In this document: piece after piece, positions 28,058-37,912 of the stretch
Numbering within the stretch: position 1 is the stretch's first letter
Layout: every line of letters begins with the position of its first letter
Origin: CAWANF01 sp963783355
GTDB taxonomy: Bacteria; Bacteroidota; Rhodothermia; Balneolales; DATFMH01
DNA: 64,000 nucleotides
Direction: 5' to 3'
Assembly (NCBI GenBank): GCA_963783355.1
Contig: CAWANF010000001.1
Coordinates: 930,001 to 994,000 of the forward strand
Notes under the pieces: generated by a model
What the model was told of the DNA's origin: nothing
Seen by the model: the letters and a program-made list of their open reading frames with translations, nothing else
The model's database searches: none
Position numbers and translations under genes: made by a program

Positions 28058-28825
28058 ATGATTTCGCGAATTAGGGCGTATTTTTTACGTAAAACGCTCG
28101 ATTTCGATAAAAGACAAAAAATTGCCTTTCTCGAAGAGCTCATAAATGAGCCCATCCTGAATACAACTATATATTTGAAAGCCCTCAGGCATCGGTCTAA
28201 ACTGGCCGATGCCGATTCTTCTTATCAGGATACCGATTCCTATGAACAATTGGAATTTTTGGGTGATGCGGTATTGGACCTGATTGTTACGGAAATATTA
28301 TTTGAACGATTTCCGAATGAAAATGAAGGATTCATGACCAAGTTGCGTTCGAAAATAGTTAAAGGTGATTCCCTTGCCATTTTGTCTCAAAAACTCAATC
28401 TGGGATCCGTTGTTGAAGTTGGCGAACGGGCAAAAGGTCAGGGTATCGAATATTCAAATAGTGTGTTAGCGGATATCTTTGAAGCTGTTATTGGAGCTGT
28501 TTATAAGGATAAAGGATATAAAAAAACGTTCGATTTTGTATATAACATCATCAGGAAGCATGTAAACATCAGGGATTTGGTGAAAACCCATGATAACTAT
28601 AAAAGCCTGCTGCTGGAATACGCCCAGGCAAATAAGTTATCAATTCCAAAATATAAAGTTGTTTCTGAAAAAGGCCCGGCTCACGACAAAATTTTTGAAA
28701 TACAGGTTTCTATCAACAATGACGTGTTGGGTAATGGCGTTGGTAAAAATAAAAAGACTGCTGAGCAAGTAGCTGCAAAAGGGGCTTTGGTCCGTTTAAA
28801 AAGTCAATTAGTTGCAGATCAATAA
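28058..28825 (+). CDS. rnc: Ribonuclease III
   Basis: Double-strand-specific endoribonuclease that processes rRNA precursors; 255 residues from the ATG at 28058, chosen because it lies just after the fabF stop. An in-frame upstream start at 27992 would overlap fabF by 59 bases. Signature YEQLEFLGDAVLDLIVTEIL near residue 60, second acidic motif LADIFEAVIGAVYKDKG near 132, and a C-terminal dsRNA-binding domain ending GKNKKTAEQVAAKGAL. acpP-fabF-rnc is a widely conserved order. Confidence 0.95.
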   Translation: MISRIRAYFLRKTLDFDKRQKIAFLEELINEPILNTTIYLKALRHRSKLADADSSYQDTDSYEQLEFLGDAVLDLIVTEILFERFPNENEGFMTKLRSKIVKGDSLAILSQKLNLGSVVEVGERAKGQGIEYSNSVLADIFEAVIGAVYKDKGYKKTFDFVYNIIRKHVNIRDLVKTHDNYKSLLLEYAQANKLSIPKYKVVSEKGPAHDKIFEIQVSINNDVLGNGVGKNKKTAEQVAAKGALVRLKSQLVADQ

Positions 28826-28886
28826 TATCATCATTTAAGGTTTATTGTTCTATCCCGCAAATCTTCAGTTTACGAAAGGAAAGGTA

Positions 28887-29963
28887 ATGGCACAGATTAT
28901 AGAAAAAATTAAGCTAATAAAAACAAGACAATCCGGTCTGTTAAATGTAGATTTTAAAAATTTAAAGTTCGGTGAGACGTTCAGTGATCATATGTTTTCT
29001 GTTGAATACAAAGACGGAAAATGGACAAATCCGGAAATAAAACCATTTGGTAATTTTGAAGTATCGCCTGCAACAAGTGTTTTCCATTATGGACAAGCTG
29101 TTTTTGAAGGAATGAAAGCTTTTCATTATAAGGATGGAAAAGTTAACATTTTTCGTCCGGATGAGCATTACAAAAGATTTATCCGTTCCTGTGAACGTAT
29201 GGATATTCCGCCAATAGACGAAAGCCTCTTTCTGGAAGGTTTATATAAACTGGTTGAATTGGACAGGGAATGGGTTCCCACTGATAAATTTAAATCGCTG
29301 TATATTCGTCCTTTTGTGATTGCAACGGATAATTATATCGGTATCAGAACTGCACAGTCTTATCGTTTCTTTATCATCACCAGCCCGGTAGGCAATTACT
29401 ATAAAGAAGGAATCAGACCTGTTTCATTAACTACGATGCCTGAATTTGTGCGGGCTGCTGAAGGTGGAGTTGGTGAGGTAAAGGTCCCCGGAAATTATGC
29501 GGCAAGCTTATATCCGACCCGTATTGCTAAAGAAAAGGGATATACGCAGGTTTTATGGCTCGATGGCCAGGAAAAGAAATATATTGAAGAGGTCGGGACC
29601 ATGAATATATTCTTTGTGATGAATGATACGCTTCTGACTCCTGCTTTGCATGGCAGCATATTAAGCGGAATTACCCGCAAAACGGTCATTAGCCTTGCAA
29701 AACAATTGGGTATTCCATTTGAAGAAAGGCGAATATCAATTGATGAACTTATAGATTCATATAAGATGGGTAAATTTCAGGAGGCATTTGGTACGGGTAC
29801 AGCTGCCGTTGTATCTCCTGTAGGAATGATTCATCATATGGGAACAAAAATATTTTTAAACCAGAATGAAATGGGGCCTGTTGCCCAAAAGATGTATGAT
29901 ACGATAACATCTATTCACCATGGCGGGGAGAACGATCCTGATAACTGGTGCCACCTTATTTAG
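28887..29963 (+). CDS. ilvE: Branched-chain amino acid aminotransferase
   Basis: Class IV PLP aminotransferase for Val, Leu and Ile, 358 residues from the ATG at 28887. That start follows an AAAGGAAAGGT ribosome-binding site and is preferred to an upstream ATG at 28845. FGEAVFEGMK-type motif as HYGQAVFEGMKAFHY near 65, PLP lysine in GEVKVPGNYAASLYPT near 197, and the cofactor-binding EVGTMNIFFV and GSILSGITRKTVI segments. A single gene with its own terminator. Confidence 0.94.
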   Translation: MAQIIEKIKLIKTRQSGLLNVDFKNLKFGETFSDHMFSVEYKDGKWTNPEIKPFGNFEVSPATSVFHYGQAVFEGMKAFHYKDGKVNIFRPDEHYKRFIRSCERMDIPPIDESLFLEGLYKLVELDREWVPTDKFKSLYIRPFVIATDNYIGIRTAQSYRFFIITSPVGNYYKEGIRPVSLTTMPEFVRAAEGGVGEVKVPGNYAASLYPTRIAKEKGYTQVLWLDGQEKKYIEEVGTMNIFFVMNDTLLTPALHGSILSGITRKTVISLAKQLGIPFEERRISIDELIDSYKMGKFQEAFGTGTAAVVSPVGMIHHMGTKIFLNQNEMGPVAQKMYDTITSIHHGGENDPDNWCHLI

Positions 29964-29983
29964 TTACTTTTTTCGAATTATGG

Positions 29984-30018
29984 AGCCGATCATTTTTTTT
30001 GACCGGCTTTTTTTGTTT
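29984..30018 (+). terminator. Intrinsic terminator after ilvE
   Basis: AGCCGATC (29984-29991) pairs with GACCGGCT (30001-30008) with one mismatch, followed by a run of seven or more T. Located 20 bases after the ilvE stop. Confidence 0.8.
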
Positions 30019-30150
30019 TATTCAGTTAGCATTCATTCATAAAACTATTTTTTCCATAAAGTGAATTACTTCAATATGCTATATTTTATTTGTTTGAATG
30101 GTGCTGAGGGGTAAAAAAGCAGATATTATGAATCGCCAGGCGGAGTATTT

Positions 30151-31533
30151 ATGATTGTCCAACTTTTAACACCAGAATTCAGAGAGCTCATAAAAACGCG
30201 TAACTGGCCGGCGCTGAAAGAGAGTATTACAGATGTTCCTTCTGTAGATTTGGCTGAATTATTTGAAGAACTTGATGACGATACGGCACTAATTATTTTC
30301 CGGTTGTTGAAGAAAGAAAAAGCTTCGAGTGTTTTTTCATACCTGAGTTCAGCCAAAGGCATAGGATTATTGGACCAGTTCAGCAGTCACCAGGTGAAGG
30401 AGGTCTTTGCCGACATGTCGCCTGACGACCGGGTTGCTATTCTTGAAGAACTTCCCGGGCATCTTGTTCAGCGTGTTATGAATTCCATGGATCCGAAAGA
30501 TCTCATGGAAGCAAAACAAATTCTAGGTTATCCGGAAAACAGCGTTGGCAGACATATGACGCCGAAATACGTAAGGATTAAATCGGAATGGACGATTGAA
30601 CGAAGCCTTGAACATGTTCGCAAATGGGGACGCAAAGCCGAGACTATTAATGTTATTTATGTGGTCGATGAATATGAAAAACTAATAGATGACCTGAAAC
30701 TTGAGCAACTGCTCCTGAATTCTGCAGAGTCGCTGGTTTCTTCGGTTATGGATAATTCGTTTGTTGCTTTAAATGTTTTTGACGATCAGGAAGAAGCCGT
30801 TAAGATGCTAAGCAAGTACGACCGGGTCGCCCTGCCTGTAGTCGATCATGATGGCATTTTGGTCGGCATCATTACCGCTGACGATGTTTTTGATGTTGCT
30901 GTGGAAGAAACAACCGAAGATATGCAGTTGATGGCCGGTATGGAGGCTCTCGACAGCAGCTATTCGGAAAGTACAGTTCTTGATATGGTAAAAAAAAGAA
31001 TCGGTTGGCTGCTCATTCTCTTTATCGGGCAGATGCTTACAGCCACAGCCCTGAGTGCCTTTGGAAATATTATTGCCAGTGCGGTTTTCCTTTCGTTATT
31101 CATTCCAATGATCCTTTCAAGCGGTGGTAATTCGGGTTCTCAGGCTGCTACTTTGATTATTCGGGCTCTTTCAACAGAAGACATACATCTTAAGGAATGG
31201 TTTACAGTTTTGAGACGTGAAATAGTTTCAGGGCTTATTCTTGGTTCTTTGCTGGGAGTATCAGGTTTTGTAGTGATAACATTTTGGGCACATTTTAATG
31301 GTATGGAATTGAACAGTATATGGTGGTTGAGTGCTATGGCCGTTTCATTCAGTCTTGTTTGTGTTGTTTTATTTGGAAATTTACTGGGCTCGATGATGCC
31401 GTTTTTCCTTTCTAAACTGGGTTTAGATCCGGCTGTAACATCCGGGCCTTTCGTATCTACTATAAGTGACGTCACGGGAATTTTGATTTACTTTTCTATC
31501 GCTGTCGCTTTATTAAAAGGGATCTTATTTTAG
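30151..31533 (+). CDS. mgtE: Magnesium transporter MgtE
   Basis: Mg2+ channel of the inner membrane, 460 residues. N-terminal superhelical domain (MSPDDRVAILEELPGHLVQRVM near residue 90), two CBS domains (MTPKYVRIKSEWTIERSLEHV and a second pair around VVDHDGILVGIITADDVFD), then five transmembrane helices from about residue 288. Pore and metal-site motifs LILSSGGNSGSQAATLIIRAL and DPAVTSGPFVSTISDVTGI are intact. Monocistronic. Confidence 0.95.
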   Translation: MIVQLLTPEFRELIKTRNWPALKESITDVPSVDLAELFEELDDDTALIIFRLLKKEKASSVFSYLSSAKGIGLLDQFSSHQVKEVFADMSPDDRVAILEELPGHLVQRVMNSMDPKDLMEAKQILGYPENSVGRHMTPKYVRIKSEWTIERSLEHVRKWGRKAETINVIYVVDEYEKLIDDLKLEQLLLNSAESLVSSVMDNSFVALNVFDDQEEAVKMLSKYDRVALPVVDHDGILVGIITADDVFDVAVEETTEDMQLMAGMEALDSSYSESTVLDMVKKRIGWLLILFIGQMLTATALSAFGNIIASAVFLSLFIPMILSSGGNSGSQAATLIIRALSTEDIHLKEWFTVLRREIVSGLILGSLLGVSGFVVITFWAHFNGMELNSIWWLSAMAVSFSLVCVVLFGNLLGSMMPFFLSKLGLDPAVTSGPFVSTISDVTGILIYFSIAVALLKGILF

Positions 31534-31607
31534 TCATCACTTTTTATATTACGATTGTTATTTTGAGTTCCGAATGTGAGTCAGTTAAATATTAAAAAAC
31601 AGGAATA

Positions 31608-32456
31608 ATGAGAGTTTATCTAGATCTTGTCGACAGGGTGTTAAAAAATGGTGTAAGGAAGCACAATCGCACTGGCATAGACACCATATCGAGCTTTGCA
31701 GAATTTTATAAAGTGGATTTGTCCGAAGGTTTTCCGTTGCTGACTACAAAAAAAGTGATTTTCAGATCCGTTATTTTGGAATTGCTGTGGTATCTGCGTG
31801 GCGAAAACCATATCAGGTGGCTTCGGGATGAAAATAATTGTCATATTTGGGATGCCTGGGCTGGTGAAAATGGGCATGTGGGACCTATTTATCCAGTTTT
31901 GTGGCGCCATTTTCCTTATGCTGAAGAAGAGCAGATAAACCTGGACGGTGTCGGCGGTAATGTACAACGTTCGATCATTGTTCAAAAAGAGTTTGATCAG
32001 GTTAAAAATGCTATCGAAATGCTTAAAACGAATCCGGAAAGCCGGCGAATTGTCGTTTCCGCCTGGAATCCCGGATTGTTAAGTAAAATGGCTCTGCCCC
32101 CATGTCATATAATGTACATTTTTAATGTTGCAGATGGCCGGCTGAATTGTCATTTAACCCAGCGTTCCGGCGATATCGCCCTGGGTATACCATTTAACCT
32201 CGCATGTTATTCTGCACTCACCATGGCCGTTGCACAGGAAGTCGGTTTACAACCCGGTACATTCGCTCATACTATCGTGGATGCCCATATATATGTAAAT
32301 CACATTGATGGACTCAAAGAACAGCTGACAAGGGAACCGTATCCACTGCCACAGCTGGAAATCGCCAATAAGCCGGTTGACGATTTAACACTTGAAGATT
32401 TTACACTCAAAAATTATCAGCATCATCCGTCTATCAAATTTGAAGTTGCCGTATGA
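31608..32456 (+). CDS. thyA: Thymidylate synthase
   Basis: Folate-dependent dUMP methylase, 282 residues, about 18 longer than the 264-residue E. coli enzyme owing to an insert around residues 105-125 (DGVGGNVQRSIIVQ). Catalytic Cys in MALPPCHIMY near 168, RRIVVSAWNPG, QRSGDIALGIPFNLA and DAHIYVNHIDGL are conserved. Stop overlaps the folA start by four bases; the pair regenerates and uses methylene-tetrahydrofolate. Confidence 0.97.
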   Translation: MRVYLDLVDRVLKNGVRKHNRTGIDTISSFAEFYKVDLSEGFPLLTTKKVIFRSVILELLWYLRGENHIRWLRDENNCHIWDAWAGENGHVGPIYPVLWRHFPYAEEEQINLDGVGGNVQRSIIVQKEFDQVKNAIEMLKTNPESRRIVVSAWNPGLLSKMALPPCHIMYIFNVADGRLNCHLTQRSGDIALGIPFNLACYSALTMAVAQEVGLQPGTFAHTIVDAHIYVNHIDGLKEQLTREPYPLPQLEIANKPVDDLTLEDFTLKNYQHHPSIKFEVAV

Positions 32457-32923
32457 AAATTGCGCTCATTGCGGCACATGCACAGAATTTAGTAATTGGA
32501 AGAGATGGTGACTTACCCTGGCACTATTCAGAAGATTTAAAACACTTTAAAAGACTGACCTTGGGCCATGTTCTTATAATGGGGAGACGCACTTATGAAA
32601 GTATTGGAGCTAAACCGTTACCTGACAGGACTAATGTCGTTATTAGCCGTACGAAGAAATATGAAAATTGTCAGACTTTTATGAGTCTGGAAGAGGCGTT
32701 GGAGTATTACAAAAATGAAGAAATCATTTTTATCGGGGGCGGCGCCAGTCTATATGAAACAACAATTGAGAGAGCCGATTATTTGTACATTACACAAATT
32801 TACAGGGATGTGGAAGGTGATACTTATTTCCCGGATTATCGTGATCAGATTGGAATCATTTGGAAATTAGAAAAGCAGGTCGATATGGGTGAATATTCTT
32901 TCCTGGATTATGTGAGAACTTAA
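32453..32923 (+). CDS. folA: Dihydrofolate reductase
   Basis: Reduces dihydrofolate to tetrahydrofolate; 156 residues. Starts MKIALIAAHAQNLVIGRDGDLPWH with the Met20-loop sequence, then DLKHFKRLTLGHVLIMGRRTYESIG, FIGGGASLYE and the C-terminal beta hairpin. Coupled to thyA by a 4-base overlap. Confidence 0.96.
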   Translation: MKIALIAAHAQNLVIGRDGDLPWHYSEDLKHFKRLTLGHVLIMGRRTYESIGAKPLPDRTNVVISRTKKYENCQTFMSLEEALEYYKNEEIIFIGGGASLYETTIERADYLYITQIYRDVEGDTYFPDYRDQIGIIWKLEKQVDMGEYSFLDYVRT

Positions 32924-33026
32924 ACTATAGCGAGTTATATTTTTGTAATCGGTTGGATACCTTTCCCGATTTTTATTACCCTTTATAATGTGGGATTATT
33001 TCAAATTAAGAGAGCGAAAAAGGGAA

Positions 33027-33308
33027 ATGGTGCATACTGTTTTAATTATTGAAGGGGATAAGTCCAATCGTGTTCAGATGAGTAAAATATTGGGTAAAGA
33101 GTTTGAAATAAAGCATACATCTGACATCAAATCGGCATTGAAAATTATTTCAGAATCGGATATTCAATTAGTGATGCTGGATCATAAATATTACCATCTA
33201 CATGGGATTTCACTGCGGCAAAAATTATCCGATCACTTTAAAAGCCTGCCATTAATCCTCATGATTAAATCGGCAACGGGCAGGGTTCGTTTTACGAGGA
33301 TTCAGTAA
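33027..33308 (+). pseudogene. Truncated, degenerate response-regulator receiver domain
   Basis: About 93 residues from the ATG at 33027 (an alternative ATG lies at 32988). The start VHTVLIIEGDKSNRVQMSKIL and the segment IQLVMLDHKYYHLHGISLRQKL look like a receiver beta1-alpha1 and beta3, so the phosphorylatable Asp (in MLDHK) survives. The acidic pair after beta1 is reduced to E-G-D, and the conserved Lys and last helix are missing because a stop follows SATGRVRFTRIQ. Other frames downstream do not restore a receiver. It may be a decayed gene or a pseudo-receiver at the head of the signalling block. Confidence 0.6.
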
Positions 33309-33532
33309 AAAAAACTCTTATTCTAAAAATCGCTACAAATACTTGTCTTCATCAAGTATATTCAAGTCAATTGAGAGTTTTGATAATAGTATGATATTAG
33401 TATAAATGAGTTATTGCGAATTGTTAGAATAACTTATATTAATTAATTATATAACGAATATCCTTGTTATCTGAATAGAAGTCTGTCATCGTGGATGTAT
33501 TTTGTCCAATAATTATTTAATGTGCAGAGATT
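33309..33532 (+). promoter_or_regulatory. AT-rich regulatory region before the signalling/EPS block
   Basis: Contains TACTTG (33340-33345) and CAAGTA (33353-33358), a 6-bp inverted repeat with a 7-base spacer, then a TCAATTGA palindrome and an A/T tract containing TTAATTAA. A TATTTTG sequence occurs about 30 bases before the kinase gene. These suggest a promoter with operators, but no element matches a known regulator. Confidence 0.35.
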
Positions 33533-36500
33533 ATGAAAAAGGGCTTTGGAAATTATATTTTTTACCTGGCAATCACATTATTATTTCTAACTTCAGTTCC
33601 GGTTCCCTCGGTTGCTCAACGATACATAGCCAAATATTTCAATAATGAGAAAGGTAATCTTCCGTCCGCGTTATCAAAAACTATCTTAAAAGATAAAGCC
33701 GGTTATATATGGATTGGAACCGATGGTGGTTTGATCCGTTACGACGGTTACACATTTAAGATTATTCGGGATCGGCTGCAAAGTCATTATGTTAAAGATA
33801 TTACCGAGTTGTCGAACGGTAATTTACTCGTCACAACGGACTTAGGAATTTCAGAAATTAAAAATTATCCGGATTCTGTCATTGTAAAACCTTTACTAAA
33901 AGGCAGTACGGTTCCCAATGACTCATCTATTTATTATCCCAAAACAGTATTTGAATATAATAAGGGCGATTTGTGGATAGGGGAAACCAATGCCATCATT
34001 CGATTACGTAATGGGCATCAAAAAAAATATGCAATAGATAGTAACTACCTGCCTGATAGTTATTTGCGAACATTTATGTTCACTAAGGACAAGTATAATA
34101 ACCTTTGGGTTGCCAGTCAGGCGGGTTATCTTTTTTATCACGATACCAAATCCGATTCGCTGATACATATACCGCTCCCGGGAAATCTTGAACATAACCA
34201 AAATTTTAAAATCAGTGCTATACGATCTCAACCGGATGGCTGGATCTGGGTTGGTACTTCTAATGGACTTTATCGTTTTCATTCCGGGAAAGAGGCCTCG
34301 ATTAACGATTGGGAGAGGATTAACGACATACCTAAAGTTTCCTGCATAACAAGTATCTATGATGGTAAGGCGTTTGTCGGAACATGGCTGGACGGTCTTT
34401 TTGAGGTTCGCCGCAAAAATAGTCGTCTCGTAACCAGACGTGTTAATGCTATCCGGGATCAGAATATAAATAACTTGTCCTACTCAAAAGACGAAAGTCT
34501 TTGGATTAGCTCCGATCAGGGATTTATACTGTTATATCCAAGAATATTTTTAACCGCAGATTTAGGATCCAAGTCGAAATTCATTAATTCCGTTGTAATC
34601 GACAGTGACAATACCGTCTATGCAACGAATGGCTATTCTATATTCAAAGATCTTTATAGCCATGATAGTTTTACTATGAATGCTATCGATAAATCTGAAA
34701 ACAACGAGATTTATTCAAGCCTGGCATTGATGAACCATCATTTATATGCAGGAACGCGAAGTGGGCATATTTATGAAATTAGAAATAATCATGCCAAAAA
34801 AATTGCCTTTATAGAAACGCTTGGAAGGAGGGATATTCATTTTATGTATGCCTCGGATAATAAGCACCTATGGATTTGTCAGGATGCTTTAAAAGGGATC
34901 GCTTTATATCGTCCCGGAAATGGAATATCCTATTATGGGCCAAAGAAAGGTGCTTCGGTTAACTTCAACGTTATTCGGTCTAAAAATAACATGATTGTTG
35001 TGGGTGCGACCGGGGATAACAGCTATCTGTATGAATACGATGAACGAAATGACCGCTTTTTAAATATTAGTGCGGCACTGCCAAAATCAATATTTAAAGG
35101 GAAAAGCAAACCTTTAAAGGTAAACGATCTGACATTCCAGTCAGATAACCATCTGTTATTAGCTACAAATTATGGATTATTCTCGATATCCCTGCATGGT
35201 TTGAAAAATGCCGTATTTAAAAATTTATTGATCCCGGGTTATTTTAAATCGGTTATTGTAGATAAAAATGATGATATCTGGATAGGTTCCGAGAAAGGAT
35301 TGTTTGACAGTTATCGTGGTGAAGTAACACGTTTTGATGAAAATGACGGTTTAGCCAGCCTTTCAATTACATTTGCCGGGATGGCCATTGATAACGATAA
35401 TCATCTATGGATAGGAACATCGAATGGGTTGATATATTCAGACAAACCGGTGACCAACTTTTCGAAAGCGCCAAAACCCATAATTCGTAAGATTTTTGTT
35501 GATAACAGCCCGATAAATTTTCATTCCGGTAATACCATTCATATAAATAGGGGAAGTAATGTTCAAATACATTTAACAGCATTAACTTACCCAACCGATA
35601 AAGTCCGGTTTGAGACCATTTTGGCGGATGAGCACGATAATATCTTATACCAGGGCCGCTCTGTATTAGATCAGCTTAATATTCCGGTTAATTATACTGG
35701 AAAAATGAGCATCTATATTGTCACCAGTAAATCGGGCTATAACTGGAGTGATCCGGTGATACTGGAATTAAATGTATCCTTACCCTGGTATTTGCGTTGG
35801 TGGGCTTTCGTTTTATACCTGATACTATTCAGTATTGTTGTCTATACACTCATTGATTATCGCCGTTCTAAAAAAATCCAAAAAATTGAACGGGAAAAGT
35901 TTGAGCGCCAGGATCGCATTATGTGGCAAACTCTGGACGTGGTTCCTCATTTCGTATATGCACGAGATTCCGAAGGAAGATATCTTCTTGCTAATAAAGC
36001 TTTATTAGATGCCTACAATACGACAAGGGATATTTTAATCGGCAAAAAAGACTCTGATATCATCAATGATAATAAAGAGATTGAGAACATTTTAAGTTCC
36101 GACAAAAAAGTAATAGAATCCGGAAAAGAGATGAAATTCTCCCAGGATTTTGAAACAATGGACGGGGTTAAGAAAAAGCTTTTAGTGACCAAAGTACCAT
36201 TCACACTGAATGGGGAAAAGTCGAATGCTGTCGCAGGAGTCGGGGTTGATATTTCCGACCTGATAAAGGCCCAGGAAGCATTGCGTGAGAGTGAAAATCG
36301 GTTTAAAATCCTTTCTGATGCTTCTTATGAAGGAATTATTATCTCTGAAAATGGGAAAATTATAGATGTCAACAGGAGGATGCTTGAGATCAGTGAATTT
36401 GAAAGAGATGATATTGTCGGAAAAATGGTTTGGGAATTTATTCCTGAGGATAAGATAAAAGAGATTGAGGATTTTGTTCAGCGAAATGGAGAAGATTCGC

Positions 36501-37396
36501 AGGAATCGGAGCTCTATAAAAAAGGAAATATTCGTTATCCGGTAATTTTGCAGGGACGTGAATTCAAAAATCAGGGCAGAATACTCAGAATGACAGCTAT
36601 TCGGGATATTACATCCGAGAAAAAGGCTGAAGAAGTCATGAAAGAATACGCCCGAAAACTGGAAAACAGTAATAAAGAATTGCAGGATTTTGCTTATGTG
36701 GCATCACATGACCTCCAGGAACCGTTGCGTAAAATCCAGGCATTTGGAGATTTGTTGATTACTGATTTGGGTGAAAAAATCTCCGAAGATGCCAAATTTT
36801 ACCTGGAGCGGATGCGATCGGCATCAGGCAGGATGCAAAAGCTTATCAACGGTTTATTGAATTTCTCGAGGGTAACTACAAAAGCAAAACCGTATGAACC
36901 CGTTGAGCTTAAGAAAATTGCACGCGAGGTATTAAGTGATCTGGAAATCAGGATTAAGGAAACAGGAGCCGAAATAAAAATAGATGACCTGCCGAAAATC
37001 GATGCAGATCCCCTTCAAATGCGGCAATTATTCCAGAATATTATCGGGAATGCCCTTAAGTTCATAAAAAAAGACGTGAAACCAATCATTCGAATCGAAA
37101 ATAAAACAGAATCAAAACCGGATCAGGATGCACTGAAAATAGGTAGTGAAACTTTCACAATCGTATTAAGTGATAATGGAATTGGTTTTGACCAAAAATA
37201 TGCAGATAAAATATTCAGTGTTTTTGAACGGCTTCACAACCGATCTGAATATGAAGGAACGGGTATTGGGCTTGCTATTTGCCGAAAGATTGTAGAACGT
37301 CATAACGGGTTGATTTCTGTACAAAGTAAAGAAGGTGAAGGTACTTCGTTTATAATCACTTTACCCGTTCACCAGAATAAAGAAAAAGAAAATTAA
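33533..37396 (+). CDS. Two-component-regulator-propeller sensor histidine kinase with PAS domains
   Basis: 1287 residues. A signal peptide (ending near VPSVAQ) leads a periplasmic sensor of repeated Reg_prop blades, for example IWIGTDGGLIRYDG, IWVGTSNGLYRFH, IWIGSEKGLFDS and LWIGTSNGLIYSD, which should form a double seven-blade beta-propeller. A Y_Y_Y-type domain and one transmembrane helix (about 753-775, WAFVLYLILFSIVVYTLI) follow. Inside the cell come two PAS domains, a HisKA domain with phospho-acceptor in VASHDLQEPLR near residue 1059, and an HATPase with GNALKF, DNGIGF and GTGIGLAI. Unlike Bacteroidota hybrid two-component systems it has no receiver or AraC domain; the adjacent receiver gene probably supplies it. 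Ligand unknown; related propellers often sense polysaccharides. Confidence 0.93.
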   Translation: MKKGFGNYIFYLAITLLFLTSVPVPSVAQRYIAKYFNNEKGNLPSALSKTILKDKAGYIWIGTDGGLIRYDGYTFKIIRDRLQSHYVKDITELSNGNLLVTTDLGISEIKNYPDSVIVKPLLKGSTVPNDSSIYYPKTVFEYNKGDLWIGETNAIIRLRNGHQKKYAIDSNYLPDSYLRTFMFTKDKYNNLWVASQAGYLFYHDTKSDSLIHIPLPGNLEHNQNFKISAIRSQPDGWIWVGTSNGLYRFHSGKEASINDWERINDIPKVSCITSIYDGKAFVGTWLDGLFEVRRKNSRLVTRRVNAIRDQNINNLSYSKDESLWISSDQGFILLYPRIFLTADLGSKSKFINSVVIDSDNTVYATNGYSIFKDLYSHDSFTMNAIDKSENNEIYSSLALMNHHLYAGTRSGHIYEIRNNHAKKIAFIETLGRRDIHFMYASDNKHLWICQDALKGIALYRPGNGISYYGPKKGASVNFNVIRSKNNMIVVGATGDNSYLYEYDERNDRFLNISAALPKSIFKGKSKPLKVNDLTFQSDNHLLLATNYGLFSISLHGLKNAVFKNLLIPGYFKSVIVDKNDDIWIGSEKGLFDSYRGEVTRFDENDGLASLSITFAGMAIDNDNHLWIGTSNGLIYSDKPVTNFSKAPKPIIRKIFVDNSPINFHSGNTIHINRGSNVQIHLTALTYPTDKVRFETILADEHDNILYQGRSVLDQLNIPVNYTGKMSIYIVTSKSGYNWSDPVILELNVSLPWYLRWWAFVLYLILFSIVVYTLIDYRRSKKIQKIEREKFERQDRIMWQTLDVVPHFVYARDSEGRYLLANKALLDAYNTTRDILIGKKDSDIINDNKEIENILSSDKKVIESGKEMKFSQDFETMDGVKKKLLVTKVPFTLNGEKSNAVAGVGVDISDLIKAQEALRESENRFKILSDASYEGIIISENGKIIDVNRRMLEISEFERDDIVGKMVWEFIPEDKIKEIEDFVQRNGEDSQESELYKKGNIRYPVILQGREFKNQGRILRMTAIRDITSEKKAEEVMKEYARKLENSNKELQDFAYVASHDLQEPLRKIQAFGDLLITDLGEKISEDAKFYLERMRSASGRMQKLINGLLNFSRVTTKAKPYEPVELKKIAREVLSDLEIRIKETGAEIKIDDLPKIDADPLQMRQLFQNIIGNALKFIKKDVKPIIRIENKTESKPDQDALKIGSETFTIVLSDNGIGFDQKYADKIFSVFERLHNRSEYEGTGIGLAICRKIVERHNGLISVQSKEGEGTSFIITLPVHQNKEKEN

Positions 37397-37439
37397 ATTA
37401 AGATCGTAAGCTGAAAAGCGTATATAAGTGTGAATTAAT

Positions 37440-37892
37440 ATGAATAAAAAATCAATAGTAATTTTAATGGCGGATGACGACTCCGACGATCGTCTATTGA
37501 CGAAGAGAGCATTGGAACAAAATAATATTGTCAATGATTTTCGGTATGTCGAAGACGGGGAGCAATTGCTTGATTATTTAAATCACAAGGGAAATTATTC
37601 CGACCCGAAAGATTCACCGCGGCCCGGACTCATTTTGCTGGATTTGAATATGCCCCGGAAAGATGGACGTGAAGCACTTAGCGAAATAAAGAAAGATGAA
37701 TCGTTGAGAAGAATACCCATTGTCATTCTGACGACATCGAAAGAAGAAGAGGATATATTACGCTCATACGACCTTGGAGTGAATTCCTATATAACTAAGC
37801 CGGTCACGTTCCAGGGCCTCGTCGATGCTATGAGGACAATAGGACGGTATTGGCTGGATATCGTAAAATTACCGATGGACGATGACGAGTAA
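37440..37892 (+). CDS. Stand-alone Rcp1-like response-regulator receiver
   Basis: 150-residue single receiver with no output domain. Acidic pocket MADDDSDDR (Asp12-14), phospho-acceptor Asp68 in LILLDLNMPRKDG, Thr98/99 in ILTTSK, Lys120 in YITKPV. The longer loop between strands 2 and 3 (NHKGNYSDPKDSPRPG) is characteristic of Rcp1-type regulators paired with HDLQEPLR kinases, and the preceding kinase is of just that type, 43 bases away. Probably a phosphorelay shuttle to the following hybrid kinase. Confidence 0.92.
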   Translation: MNKKSIVILMADDDSDDRLLTKRALEQNNIVNDFRYVEDGEQLLDYLNHKGNYSDPKDSPRPGLILLDLNMPRKDGREALSEIKKDESLRRIPIVILTTSKEEEDILRSYDLGVNSYITKPVTFQGLVDAMRTIGRYWLDIVKLPMDDDE

Positions 37893-37912
37893 CAAATCAT
37901 CCTGACGAATAA

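Noticed and set aside
33533..37396. Classical hybrid two-component system (propeller kinase with receiver and AraC domain)
   Set aside because: The chain ends after the HATPase; no receiver or helix-turn-helix follows in the same frame.
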